A stretch of 58,254 nucleotides of DNA, taken from the NCBI GenBank assembly GCA_947492375.1, contig CANLMI010000006.1, positions 1 to 58,254 of the forward strand, given 5' to 3'. The DNA comes from an uncultured Kordiimonas sp. Its GTDB lineage: Bacteria; Pseudomonadota; Alphaproteobacteria; Sphingomonadales; Kordiimonadaceae. Position numbers and translations under genes: made by a program. Below the pieces are notes generated by a model that had not been told where the DNA came from, did no database searches, and saw only the letters and a list, made by a program, of their open reading frames with translations. Below, one piece after another: positions 44,222 to 53,605 of this stretch; the first letter of the stretch is position 1; the number at the start of each line of letters is the position of its first letter.

Positions 44222-46084
44222 TTAGGCTTGGTTAATGCTTCGATAAAGCTCAGTTCCTTCCTGTGCAAAAGTATTTGCATCTTGTACAGCTTTTGAGATT
44301 AAACCCAGACTATTATTACTGTCATCACCCGCCACAGAGGCCGACTGCATCCGTGTTGAGATTTCGCCGGTTGTAGCTACCTGTTCTTCAACGGCACTAG
44401 CGACTGAGGTTACGCTTGATTCCACGGACACGACTGCGCCCTTTATCCCATCTAAACAGGTTACTACCTCACCACTGATCTCTTGCATTCCGTTAATCTC
44501 TGAAGATATTTTATCCGTTGCGTTAGTTACTTGATTGGCGAGTGACTTAACTTCGCTCGCGACAACAGCAAACCCTTTTCCTGCTTCGCCAGCACGAGCA
44601 GATTCAATCGTTGCATTTAAGGCAAGTAGGTTAATCTGCGAGGCGATATCTTGAATAACATCAACTATATTCCCCATAGAACTTGCAGCATCGGTGAGCT
44701 TTTGCGTGGCTTGATCTGCATGAGTTGTTTCTTCCATTGCCTTGCTAACATTCCCTCTGGATGCTTCCATACTACGGGCAATCTCCTGAGCAGACGACTG
44801 GAACTCTTCAGTAGCTGCCGCAACGGATTGGACTGTACCAGATGTCTGTTCTGATGCGCTCGATGCCGAGGCCGTTTGATCATTTGCATTTGCAACCGTA
44901 TTCAGTATCTTTTCAAGGTTATCATCAACGATCTTTCCAACCCGCTGTGCTTCTTCCCGAGCTTTAACTTGAGCGGTAATATCGGTCGCATATTTCACGA
45001 CCTTGAATGGTCTGCCATCAGGATCAAGTATCGGATTATATGATGCTTGTATCCATACTTCCCTACCACCTTTCCCTAAACGTTTATATTCAGCAGCTTG
45101 GAACCTGCCATCAGCCAAGTCAGCCCAAAATTGCCTATATTCACTACTGGCAGCAAACTGTTTGTCCGCAAACATGCTATGATGTTTGCCCTTCACTTCA
45201 TCAAGTGAATATCCCATTGCACCGAGAAAATTATCATTGGCTATAATGATCGTACCATCAAGTTCAAACTCGATAACGGCCTGAGCTTTGTGAATTGCAT
45301 CAATTTGGCCGTTAAAGTCCGCGTTCTGCATCTTTTGCTCAGTAATATCGGTCGCGTATTTGACAACTTTGAAAGGCTTGCCATCAGGGTCAAATATTGG
45401 ATTATAGGTTGCATGCAGCCAGACTTCTTTCCCACCATTACCCAAACGTTTGTATTCCCCGGCATTGAATTCGCCCCTCGCCAAATCTTCCCAGAACTGT
45501 TTATATTCACTACTCGCTGCAAAATGCTTTTCAGCAAACATGCTATGGTGCTTGCCTTTTACTTCACCAAGTGAATATCCCATTGCGTATAGAAAATTCT
45601 CATTCGCAGTGATGATCGTACCATCAAGTTCAAATTCAATAACCGCTTGCGCTTTATGGATGGCGTCAATCTGGCCTCCAAAATCAGCGGTCTGTATCGT
45701 TTGCGCCGTGATATCTGTGGCATATTTTATCACTTTTACCACTCGCCCATCTTTATCTTTAATGGGATTGTAGGATGCCTGAAGCCAGATTTCCTTACCA
45801 CCTTTGCCAATACGTTTATATTCCGCCGCTTGATATTCACCGCGTGCAAGTTTATCCCAAAACATCTTATATTCAGCGGTGCTTTCAAAGCCCGGCACTA
45901 CAAACATGCGGTGATGTTTGCCTTTAATTTCATCAAGACTATATCCCATGACGTTCAGGAAATTATCGTTTGCGGTAAGGATGGTACCATCAGGTTTGAA
46001 CTGGATAACTGCTTGCGAGTGATTTAAGGCCTTTAGAATTGCGGCATCATCGTTAGTGGACTGGCGACCTAAGAATTCTAACAT
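44222..46084 (-). CDS. Soluble methyl-accepting chemoreceptor with three PAS domains, copy 1
   Basis: 620 aa, no transmembrane segment. Three tandem PAS-PAC units of about 122 residues (each with a GTI..AN.NFL..MGYSL motif and a YKR.G.GG.E.W core), at about 10-130, 132-254 and 255-377. A cytoplasmic signalling domain follows (about 385-615) with [25 protein letters not shown], cut to hairpin-tip motifs. Probably senses redox or ligands in the cytoplasm and feeds CheA. This copy differs from the second by Ser to Arg, Val to Gly and Ile to Ser near residue 590. Confidence 0.93.
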   Translation of the reverse strand: MLEFLGRQSTNDDAAILKALNHSQAVIQFKPDGTILTANDNFLNVMGYSLDEIKGKHHRMFVVPGFESTAEYKMFWDKLARGEYQAAEYKRIGKGGKEIWLQASYNPIKDKDGRVVKVIKYATDITAQTIQTADFGGQIDAIHKAQAVIEFELDGTIITANENFLYAMGYSLGEVKGKHHSMFAEKHFAASSEYKQFWEDLARGEFNAGEYKRLGNGGKEVWLHATYNPIFDPDGKPFKVVKYATDITEQKMQNADFNGQIDAIHKAQAVIEFELDGTIIIANDNFLGAMGYSLDEVKGKHHSMFADKQFAASSEYRQFWADLADGRFQAAEYKRLGKGGREVWIQASYNPILDPDGRPFKVVKYATDITAQVKAREEAQRVGKIVDDNLEKILNTVANANDQTASASSASEQTSGTVQSVAAATEEFQSSAQEIARSMEASRGNVSKAMEETTHADQATQKLTDAASSMGNIVDVIQDIASQINLLALNATIESARAGEAGKGFAVVASEVKSLANQVTNATDKISSEINGMQEISGEVVTCLDGIKGAVVSVESSVTSVASAVEEQVATTGEISTRMQSASVAGDDSNNSLGLISKAVQDANTFAQEGTELYRSINQA

Positions 46085-46165
46085 AATTCGTATCTTTCAA
46101 AGCGACCCCCCGGTGCTTTTATCCAGAGCTATTGACTTACTGTTATTAACTATATGCACGTACTT

Positions 46166-48516
46166 AATCTCTAGCTGCGCTTCTGTCAAGACACGACTAA
46201 ATTCTCTTTAATCATTTGTATTATAACGGTTTTTAAATTTTAGATGTAGTTTATCGGATGTAAGAAACCTTCAGCATAGATACACATCTATTCCGTTTTG
46301 ATTGTATGAGTAAATTGTAGGCCCAGCGTCAGGATCATTAATCTCTTCGTAGTCATCTCGGGATCTATAGCTTTCCCGGAGCTACATTTTGTCGCTCAAT
46401 CAGAACAAGCTGGTGGGGCCAATAAGGCTAACGGTTTCACAATAACAAGTTATTAGAACCACTTGGACAATACGCCACTCACCACGCTCGCCGTCCTGCG
46501 CAGGACACTCTGGCTCAGACCACCAGAGTACTCTTTCAACGTGGTATCTAGTTGCTAGACAAGACGTTGAAATTAGGCTTGGTTAATGCTTCGATAAAGC
46601 TCAGTTCCTTCCTGTGCAAAAGTATTTGCATCTTGTACAGCTTTTGAGATTAAACCCAGACTATTATTAATGTCATCAACCGCCACAGATGCCGACTGCA
46701 TACTTGTTGAGATTTCGCCGGTTGTAGCTACCTGTTCTTCAACGGCACTAGCGACTGAGGTTACGCTTGATTCCACGGACACGACTGCGCCCTTTATCCC
46801 ATCTAAACAGGTTACTACCTCACCACTGATCTCTTGCATTCCGTTAATCTCTGAAGATATTTTATCCGTTGCGTTAGTTACTTGATTGGCGAGTGACTTA
46901 ACTTCGCTCGCGACAACAGCAAACCCTTTTCCTGCTTCGCCAGCACGAGCAGATTCAATCGTTGCATTTAAGGCAAGTAGGTTAATCTGCGAGGCGATAT
47001 CTTGAATAACATCAACTATATTCCCCATAGAACTTGCAGCATCGGTGAGCTTTTGCGTGGCTTGATCTGCATGAGTTGTTTCTTCCATTGCCTTGCTAAC
47101 ATTCCCTCTGGATGCTTCCATACTACGGGCAATCTCCTGAGCAGACGACTGGAACTCTTCAGTAGCTGCCGCAACGGATTGGACTGTACCAGATGTCTGT
47201 TCTGATGCGCTCGATGCCGAGGCCGTTTGATCATTTGCATTTGCAACCGTATTCAGTATCTTTTCAAGGTTATCATCAACGATCTTTCCAACCCGCTGTG
47301 CTTCTTCCCGAGCTTTAACTTGAGCGGTAATATCGGTCGCATATTTCACGACCTTGAATGGTCTGCCATCAGGATCAAGTATCGGATTATATGATGCTTG
47401 TATCCATACTTCCCTACCACCTTTCCCTAAACGTTTATATTCAGCAGCTTGGAACCTGCCATCAGCCAAGTCAGCCCAAAATTGCCTATATTCACTACTG
47501 GCAGCAAACTGTTTGTCCGCAAACATGCTATGATGTTTGCCCTTCACTTCATCAAGTGAATATCCCATTGCACCGAGAAAATTATCATTGGCTATAATGA
47601 TCGTACCATCAAGTTCAAACTCGATAACGGCCTGAGCTTTGTGAATTGCATCAATTTGGCCGTTAAAGTCCGCGTTCTGCATCTTTTGCTCAGTAATATC
47701 GGTCGCGTATTTGACAACTTTGAAAGGCTTGCCATCAGGGTCAAATATTGGATTATAGGTTGCATGCAGCCAGACTTCTTTCCCACCATTACCCAAACGT
47801 TTGTATTCCCCGGCATTGAATTCGCCCCTCGCCAAATCTTCCCAGAACTGTTTATATTCACTACTCGCTGCAAAATGCTTTTCAGCAAACATGCTATGGT
47901 GCTTGCCTTTTACTTCACCAAGTGAATATCCCATTGCGTATAGAAAATTCTCATTCGCAGTGATGATCGTACCATCAAGTTCAAATTCAATAACCGCTTG
48001 CGCTTTATGGATGGCGTCAATCTGGCCTCCAAAATCAGCGGTCTGTATCGTTTGCGCCGTGATATCTGTGGCATATTTTATCACTTTTACCACTCGCCCA
48101 TCTTTATCTTTAATGGGATTGTAGGATGCCTGAAGCCAGATTTCCTTACCACCTTTGCCAATACGTTTATATTCCGCCGCTTGATATTCACCGCGTGCAA
48201 GTTTATCCCAAAACATCTTATATTCAGCGGTGCTTTCAAAGCCCGGCACTACAAACATGCGGTGATGTTTGCCTTTAATTTCATCAAGACTATATCCCAT
48301 GACGTTCAGGAAATTATCGTTTGCGGTAAGGATGGTACCATCAGGTTTGAACTGGATAACTGCTTGCGAGTGATTTAAGGCCTTTAGAATTGCGGCATCA
48401 TCGTTAGTGGACTGGCGACCTAAGAATTCTAACATAATTCGTATCTTTCAAAGCGACCCCCCGGTGCTTTTATCCAGAGCTATTGACTTACTGTTATTAA
48501 CTATATGCACGTACTT
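46166..48516. repeat. 2351-bp tandem duplication, unit 2
   Basis: Offset of exactly 2351 from unit 1. The junctions share GTAC..AAT: gtacAAT at 43811, gtacttAAT at 46160 and 48511, which is enough microhomology for a tandem duplication. Confidence 0.9.
46573..48435 (-). CDS. Soluble methyl-accepting chemoreceptor with three PAS domains, copy 2
   Basis: Same 620-aa protein as 44222-46084. Near residue 590 it reads [20 protein letters not shown], which fits the usual chemoreceptor consensus better than copy 1, so this is probably the ancestral version. Its promoter is followed at 48517 by the IS110-family gene instead of another unit. Confidence 0.93.
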   Translation of the reverse strand: MLEFLGRQSTNDDAAILKALNHSQAVIQFKPDGTILTANDNFLNVMGYSLDEIKGKHHRMFVVPGFESTAEYKMFWDKLARGEYQAAEYKRIGKGGKEIWLQASYNPIKDKDGRVVKVIKYATDITAQTIQTADFGGQIDAIHKAQAVIEFELDGTIITANENFLYAMGYSLGEVKGKHHSMFAEKHFAASSEYKQFWEDLARGEFNAGEYKRLGNGGKEVWLHATYNPIFDPDGKPFKVVKYATDITEQKMQNADFNGQIDAIHKAQAVIEFELDGTIIIANDNFLGAMGYSLDEVKGKHHSMFADKQFAASSEYRQFWADLADGRFQAAEYKRLGKGGREVWIQASYNPILDPDGRPFKVVKYATDITAQVKAREEAQRVGKIVDDNLEKILNTVANANDQTASASSASEQTSGTVQSVAAATEEFQSSAQEIARSMEASRGNVSKAMEETTHADQATQKLTDAASSMGNIVDVIQDIASQINLLALNATIESARAGEAGKGFAVVASEVKSLANQVTNATDKISSEINGMQEISGEVVTCLDGIKGAVVSVESSVTSVASAVEEQVATTGEISTSMQSASVAVDDINNSLGLISKAVQDANTFAQEGTELYRSINQA

Positions 48517-48577
48517 AATATACTATCTAAGGTTATAGTTAATTTGGTGTTACTTTCGAGTAATCGTAAATTCGGAG

Positions 48578-49696
48578 TTACAATATACTCTCCAGTGCCG
48601 GTGTGATCTTTACGTTTGCTAACTTTCGCCATTCACTGTTGTTGATGGTTTTTGGCCGCCATTTATCATCATTGAGCCATATCTTATGCATGATGACAGC
48701 TAGCTTGCGTGCGACGGCTACTCTTGCTTTCGATATCCCAATCCGCTTCACAAGACGCACACCCCATGCTTTGAGGCTACACCAATGTTTAGTATTTGTT
48801 AGCAACACCGTTGCCGCAGTAACAAGCGCTCGCCTGACTGATGGATCACCGCGTTTAGAAATGCCGATGGTATAGTCAGTTGCACCTGACTGGATTTGCT
48901 TTGGTGTCAAACCGAAGTATGCAGCAACATCTGTTGATTTCTTGAAACGTTCAGGGTAATCAACCGCAGAATAGAAGGATAATGCCGTTATTGGCCCAAC
49001 ACCGGGAATTTCCATGAACTTGCTGACCATCGGGATTGATTTGGCAATGGCTTCGATCTTTTCATTGATTGGATCAATCTTGGCGCATGTTAAACGGTAA
49101 AGATCAAGGATTGGCATTATGATCGGTATAAGATCAACACCCTGACTTTCAACATCATTTGCAGCAGTGATTATATTCCTGCGAAAGTCTTCTGGTGAGA
49201 TTTTACCGCGTCGAACAATTGCACCGTACGGCTTGATGATACCAGCAATATGATTTTCCAGTCTGGTCTTCTGAACCAACAAATGCCAACGGACTGAAAG
49301 CAAGGTTCTGGTTTCTTGAGAAGCTTGGGAGCGAATACGGACGACACGCAAGAAATCTTCGCCGCCCATTCTGAGAAGTTGAGCAAGGCCGCGCGCATCA
49401 TTTTTGTCGGTTTTATTTCGCATCGTTGCGAGGAAACGATGTGCCTGAAAGGTTTCCATCACTGTCAAATCTAAACCGCGTTTTGTCAAACCACGGTAAA
49501 GCCATGTACTCAAGGTTCCAGCTTCAAGGCCAACTCGAAATGGTCGCTCGATGTCAATTCTGTTTTTGAGCCAATTGAATATGTCGGCAGGCCTTGATAC
49601 AGCCACACCCTCGCATATCGGTTTCCCGTTCTCATCAATTACACAAATGGCTGTGGACTTCTGCGAAATATCCAAGCCCACATAATAGTCTGTCAT
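48578..49696 (-). CDS. IS110-family transposase
   Basis: 372 aa. N-terminal RuvC-like DEDD domain (YYVGLDISQKS with Asp 9, GLEAGTLSTWL, KTDKNDARGLAQLL) and C-terminal Transposase_20 region (MEIPGVGPITALSFYSAV, SKRGDPSVRRALVTAA). IS110 enzymes act with a structured guide (bridge) RNA from a non-coding end of the element. The 5' flank to the 14-bp repeat is only about 72 bases, so an RNA there would be unusually short. Intact frame; likely active. Confidence 0.93.
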   Translation of the reverse strand: MTDYYVGLDISQKSTAICVIDENGKPICEGVAVSRPADIFNWLKNRIDIERPFRVGLEAGTLSTWLYRGLTKRGLDLTVMETFQAHRFLATMRNKTDKNDARGLAQLLRMGGEDFLRVVRIRSQASQETRTLLSVRWHLLVQKTRLENHIAGIIKPYGAIVRRGKISPEDFRRNIITAANDVESQGVDLIPIIMPILDLYRLTCAKIDPINEKIEAIAKSIPMVSKFMEIPGVGPITALSFYSAVDYPERFKKSTDVAAYFGLTPKQIQSGATDYTIGISKRGDPSVRRALVTAATVLLTNTKHWCSLKAWGVRLVKRIGISKARVAVARKLAVIMHKIWLNDDKWRPKTINNSEWRKLANVKITPALESIL

Positions 49697-49768
49697 GATA
49701 CAATCTCCCTATGTTGGTTATTCATGACTGGAGTGTAACTCAGATACGATTGTAAGAAATCTTGGTTC

Positions 49769-49782
49769 CAGAAGCGCAGCTA
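49769..49782 (-). repeat. 14-bp repeat TAGCTGCGCTTCTG, inverted right copy
   Basis: Reads CAGAAGCGCAGCTA on the plus strand, 72 bases upstream of the transposase start; inverse of the copies at 43821 and 46172. Confidence 0.5.
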
Positions 49783-49896
49783 CAACATAAGGTTTTCCTA
49801 AATACCATGCACCCGCTGCTTGCGGTCGGGTCTTTGCGGCATCCGGCTCTATCCCGGTATCCTCTTTATCAACTTATAACGCCCCATGGAGGTATC

Positions 49897-50142
49897 ATGA
49901 GCGATGAAATTAGTGATGGCCCAAATTCAGGCCTTTGGGAAACTGCCGGACATGATGATCAGCAATTTTATGATCTCGTAGAAGAAGCCATTGGTGATCC
50001 TGACAAAATTGATGAATTCATCGGCTATTATCATGCTATCGACAATCCCGAAACCAAAGCGCGAATCCGGTCAGCATTGCGCGCTGTGATTAGAGCTACG
50101 GCCTCCGATAGTGAAATCATCAAATCAGTAACTCTCCACTAA
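49897..50142 (+). CDS. Small acidic protein resembling an XRE-regulator tail (81 aa)
   Basis: ATG at 49897 with GGAGGT four bases upstream; the longer frame to 49762 has no site. MSDEISDGPNSGLWETAGHD, then DEFIGYYHAIDNPETKARIR, which recalls ELVNLYYQIDNPHVRRNF of the XRE regulator at 25851-26231. It lacks the DNA-binding part, so it could bind such a regulator. That is inference. Confidence 0.55.
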   Translation: MSDEISDGPNSGLWETAGHDDQQFYDLVEEAIGDPDKIDEFIGYYHAIDNPETKARIRSALRAVIRATASDSEIIKSVTLH

Positions 50143-50186
50143 CCGCGCGTTTCGCCGCAGTTGTTCCAATACAATTTGACAAATGT

Positions 50187-50201
50187 GTTCCTGTTATGTT
50201 C
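50187..50201. promoter_or_regulatory. LexA (SOS) box upstream of umuDC
   Basis: GTTC-CTGTTAT-GTTC, preceded by a TTGACA -35 element at 50176-50181. Ten bases before the umuD ATG, so LexA would block the promoter. Confidence 0.85.
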
Positions 50202-50211
50202 TCAATAAGGC

Positions 50212-50637
50212 ATGACAGCACAAATTACAGAGTTATATCCTTTTGCCCGCGAACAGGTCATAGACCTGCCACTATACTCTTGCGCTATTGCCGCAGGGTT
50301 TCCATCACCAGCCGATGACTGGCTTGAGCAAACGCTTGATCTGAATGACTTGCTGGTCAAGAATCCGCCTGCAACATTTTTGCTGCGCGTATCAGGCGAC
50401 AGCATGAAGGATGCAGGAATTATTGATGGTGCAATCCTTGTCGTTGACCGTTCAATAACGCCGCGCTCAGGGATGATCGTTGTCGCAAGCATCGATAATG
50501 ATCTGACAGTCAAATACTACACGACAATGCTTGATCGCGGTGTGCTCAGAGCTGCCAATAAAGAGTATGAAGACATACCGATTACCGAAACTACAACAGT
50601 CTGGGGTGTAGTGCGCGGCGCTGTCACCATGCTTTAG
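50212..50637 (+). CDS. umuD: UmuD-like SOS mutagenesis protein
   Basis: 141 aa. S24-type self-cleaving peptidase: cleavage site CAIAAG (Ala 28/Gly 29), nucleophile Ser 64 in SGDSMKDAG, Lys 102 in TVKYY. After RecA-stimulated cleavage it joins UmuC as polymerase V. Two bases before umuC, under a LexA box. Confidence 0.95.
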   Translation: MTAQITELYPFAREQVIDLPLYSCAIAAGFPSPADDWLEQTLDLNDLLVKNPPATFLLRVSGDSMKDAGIIDGAILVVDRSITPRSGMIVVASIDNDLTVKYYTTMLDRGVLRAANKEYEDIPITETTTVWGVVRGAVTML

Positions 50638-50639
50638 CC

Positions 50640-51887
50640 ATGCTAGCGCTTGTTGATTGCAACAATTTCTATGCTAGCTGCGAACGTGTGTTTCGCCCCG
50701 ATCTGCGCGGAAAACCCATTGTCGTGCTCTCAAATAATGATGGTTGTCTTATAGCCCGCAGCGCGGAAGCAAAAGCTTTGGGTTATAAGATGGGCGAAGC
50801 CTTCTTTCAGGCCTATCGCAGATTAGACCGAGACAAGGTTTACGTCTTTAGCTCCAACTATGCCCTATACGGCGATATGTCAGCGCGCGTTATGCGGAGC
50901 CTTGGTGAGTTCACCCCGCTTGTAGATGTCTATTCCATTGATGAAGCGTTTTTGGATTTATCGGGCTTTGGTGATCTTGATGCTCACAGTAGAGACATCA
51001 AGCGCAGTATTGAACAATGGACAGGAATACCCGTTAGCGTTGGTGTTGCGCCGACCAAGACCCTCGCAAAGCTTGCCAACCGGATAGCAAAAAAATGGCC
51101 CGGCAAAGATGGTGTCTTTGTTCTTGAAGGGCCAGATGAACGATACCTCAGCAAAATAGAGATTGGCGATGTCTGGGGTATTGGGCGGCAGACTTCAAAG
51201 CAGCTTACCTCACTAGGCGTGGATACGGCGCTGGATTTAGCCCAGCTTGATCCGCGCCTGGTTCGGCAAAAGTTCAATGTTGTTGTTGAGCGCACTGTGC
51301 GCGAACTTCAAGGAATATCTTGCATTCCCTTTGATGAAGTCCCGCCACATCCTCAAAACATTATGGTGTCCCGTGGTTTTAAGAACCGGGTAAGCGAGAA
51401 GGAGCAGCTTCATGAAGCTGTTGCTCTCTATGCCAGTCGCGCTGGAGAGAAGGCACGCGGTAAGAATGTCTATGCCACAAGCATTACCGTGTTTTTAAGA
51501 ACCAGCCCCTTCGCACCGGGACCAAAATACTCCAATGCCGCCACCATTACATATCCCGAAGCGGTCAATGATACGCCCGCGCTTATCAGGGCGGCAACTC
51601 AAGCCCTCGATATGATCTTCCGCCCCGGTTTGGATTATCAAAAAGCCGGTATCATGCTTACCGGGCTTGTCTATGAAGCCGAACGCCAAGCCTCCATGTT
51701 TGCCGCGCCTGATACATCAAAGAAGGAAGGGCTTATGGCTGTCATGGATAAACTTAATGACCGCTATGGTTCGGAAACCCTGCGCATGGCATCAAGCGGC
51801 ACAAATCGCCCGTGGTGGATGGCAAGAGAACGCTTGAGCCCATGCTATACGACACGGTGGAGTGATTTAGCATGGGTCAGAGTTTAA
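50640..51887 (+). CDS. umuC: UmuC-like polymerase V catalytic subunit
   Basis: 415 aa. LVDCNNFYASCERVF and YSIDEAFLDLSG carry the catalytic acidic residues; SNNDGCLIARS and an HhH region (DVWGIGRQTSKQLTSLGV) follow; ends REHLSPC-like (RERLSPCYTTRW). Translesion polymerase paired with UmuD. Second Y-family polymerase in the element. Confidence 0.95.
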   Translation: MLALVDCNNFYASCERVFRPDLRGKPIVVLSNNDGCLIARSAEAKALGYKMGEAFFQAYRRLDRDKVYVFSSNYALYGDMSARVMRSLGEFTPLVDVYSIDEAFLDLSGFGDLDAHSRDIKRSIEQWTGIPVSVGVAPTKTLAKLANRIAKKWPGKDGVFVLEGPDERYLSKIEIGDVWGIGRQTSKQLTSLGVDTALDLAQLDPRLVRQKFNVVVERTVRELQGISCIPFDEVPPHPQNIMVSRGFKNRVSEKEQLHEAVALYASRAGEKARGKNVYATSITVFLRTSPFAPGPKYSNAATITYPEAVNDTPALIRAATQALDMIFRPGLDYQKAGIMLTGLVYEAERQASMFAAPDTSKKEGLMAVMDKLNDRYGSETLRMASSGTNRPWWMARERLSPCYTTRWSDLAWVRV

Positions 51888-51889
51888 GC

Positions 51890-52309
51890 CTACTTATGCT
51901 TTTTTGCGCAGTAGAACTTATATTCAACTGGCGTTCTAACACCATTGATCCCTTGTAGATTTACTGAGAAACCTGTCAAAAACTCATCTTGCCCGCACTG
52001 ATAGCCAATTTCATTGTAGTCATTGGGATTCCAAAACTCGGTCTGCTTTATTGTACGGGCGTGATATGTGTCGCCGCGAGAATTGATCGCTTGTTCAGTA
52101 GCAATGATATTCTGAGCGCTTGCCTCAGCTTCTTCGATCAACTTTTTTGCTTCGTCTGATACAAAACTCTCAACTGCGACCTTAGCAGAACCATAGCTAA
52201 CGACACCAAGTGCGAGCAAAACGGCAACTGCACCGCCCAAGAATGAATTTTTGGAAACAAGAAAAAACTCTTCTTGAATCTCTTTCTTTAATTGTGGGTC
52301 TAATGCCAT
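51890..52309 (-). CDS. Membrane-anchored hypothetical protein (139 aa)
   Basis: Start at MALDPQLKK. One transmembrane helix (FLGGAVAVLLALGVVSYGSA), then a helical and Cys-containing extracytoplasmic part (YQCGQDE, KFYCAKK). Convergent with umuC, three bases apart. No family recognised. Confidence 0.6.
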   Translation of the reverse strand: MALDPQLKKEIQEEFFLVSKNSFLGGAVAVLLALGVVSYGSAKVAVESFVSDEAKKLIEEAEASAQNIIATEQAINSRGDTYHARTIKQTEFWNPNDYNEIGYQCGQDEFLTGFSVNLQGINGVRTPVEYKFYCAKKHK

Positions 52310-52418
52310 TCTAATTTTCTCCCCTAGATAGAAAATCAGTAGCAAAGAATGAAGCGATATTCCGTGATGCTAGTCACGTAGTTCTATCAGTATTTGACCG
52401 CTGATTTATAAGGGATAG

Positions 52419-53348
52419 TTAAAATGGTGTTTCAGTTTCATCAATCTTCTTGTCCTCAAGATGATTAACCACCGTCTCCATAGCCGCTAGAGTTTTCAGG
52501 CAATAATCCTTGGTGAAAACCGTTAGTTCTTTACCGTCTAAATCACGGCCATTGCGATGCGTATTATGGTGCCTGTATCCGACTGCCTCTTTCAGAAAGT
52601 CTTTGATATCCTTGTCTGGGAAGAGTTCGATCTTCAACCTTGTATAGAGCTTTTCCGCTTTATCAAAGTCGTGAAAAAGAACACCTTTGATTAGATTCTT
52701 AATCTTAATATCAATGAGAGACTTAACGTCATGTTCAATATGATCAAACAGCTCTTCGGTTTTAAATTGAAAGGCATCCTTAAGTGGTGGTTCAAATACG
52801 ATGGCTTTTCTTCTATTTTCTTCCGCGAAGATAAAAGACAAAAGCATGTCACATAAGAATGCCTCAAATGCGCTAAAGCTCTGTGAGAAAATCATGCGTC
52901 GCATAATTGTTGTATCTGCAACAGGCTCATTACTATCTAAGATGCCTTCAAACTCTTCCCTTGCTATACGAAAAGTCTCAGCAGGAAATATAGACGCATT
53001 TTCCAAGTAATACTGTTGCAACTCAAGTTGCTCATATTCCCAATCGTAATCATCTAAGGGAGGTCCAATTGTTTCGATTTCAAATGAAGTTTCGACTTTT
53101 GGATGCTCGTCTAAGGTCAAGCTCACTGCGCCGCCGCCGCATTCAAAAGTTGAAGAGAATTCAGCACCGCACTCAGTGCATTTCATATCTACTTCAAACT
53201 CCGCATCCGCTTCATAGCCCCGATCAACAACTGGAAGCTCGACACCACTGCAACTGCTTCCACCACACTCCGGGCATTGGAATTCGACATAGATCAGCTC
53301 CCAATCAAACCTCTCATGTTCAATCAGCATATCTTTTACGCCGCCCAC
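52419..53348 (-). CDS. Zinc-ribbon HEPN-like protein, possible RNase
   Basis: 309 aa; GTG start with GGAAGG six bases upstream. N-terminal double CxxC ribbon (CPECGGSSC, CTECGAEF). The C-terminal helical domain ends with YRHHNTHRNG near residue 270: an R-x4-H motif followed by a long helix, the mark of HEPN domains, many of which are RNases in toxin-antitoxin and defence systems. The partner would be the small membrane peptide upstream or nothing. HEPN assignment is by motif. Confidence 0.65.
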   Translation of the reverse strand: MGGVKDMLIEHERFDWELIYVEFQCPECGGSSCSGVELPVVDRGYEADAEFEVDMKCTECGAEFSSTFECGGGAVSLTLDEHPKVETSFEIETIGPPLDDYDWEYEQLELQQYYLENASIFPAETFRIAREEFEGILDSNEPVADTTIMRRMIFSQSFSAFEAFLCDMLLSFIFAEENRRKAIVFEPPLKDAFQFKTEELFDHIEHDVKSLIDIKIKNLIKGVLFHDFDKAEKLYTRLKIELFPDKDIKDFLKEAVGYRHHNTHRNGRDLDGKELTVFTKDYCLKTLAAMETVVNHLEDKKIDETETPF

Positions 53349-53395
53349 AGTTCGCCTTCCTTCCAGTCAACACAGACACACGAATTAAAATGCGA

Positions 53396-53482
53396 TTAGT
53401 CAGAGTCCCGATCTCGACAAAAGTCATAAATGCCGAGAATAACAACCGCAATAAACACCGCTGTTCCAATTAAGAAAATCAT
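53396..53482 (-). CDS. 28-aa membrane peptide upstream of the HEPN gene
   Basis: ATG at 53482 with GGGGTG five bases upstream. The product begins MIFLIGTAVFIAVVILGIYD and ends CRDRDSD: a single membrane helix with charged tail. It ends 48 bases before the HEPN gene on the same strand. Small, so still uncertain. Confidence 0.45.
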   Translation of the reverse strand: MIFLIGTAVFIAVVILGIYDFCRDRDSD

Positions 53483-53605
53483 AAAAGCACCCCAAAATCG
53501 CGCTTAATTAGGATATTAATACATCGCTCTGAGTTCGGAAACACTAATAATTGGGGGGCTTTACTTAGAAAAGGGACAGCCTATAGGGCTATCCCTCATC
53601 GGTAT

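Larger units (their letters stand above)
43815..46165. repeat. 2351-bp tandem duplication, unit 1
   Basis: Nearly identical to 46166-48516 and directly adjacent. Unit: AATCTCTAGCTGCGCTTCTG, about 390 bases of non-coding sequence, the chemoreceptor gene, and its promoter up to GCACGTACTT. I found five differences, all between 44331 and 44365. Confidence 0.9.

Noticed and set aside
44651-44854. Plus-strand frames across the chemoreceptor genes
   Set aside because: Antisense shadows, duplicated only because the gene is duplicated.
49697-49768. IS110 bridge RNA upstream of the transposase
   Set aside because: Only about 72 bases lie between the start codon and the 14-bp repeat, too short for a known bridge RNA; no convincing fold seen.
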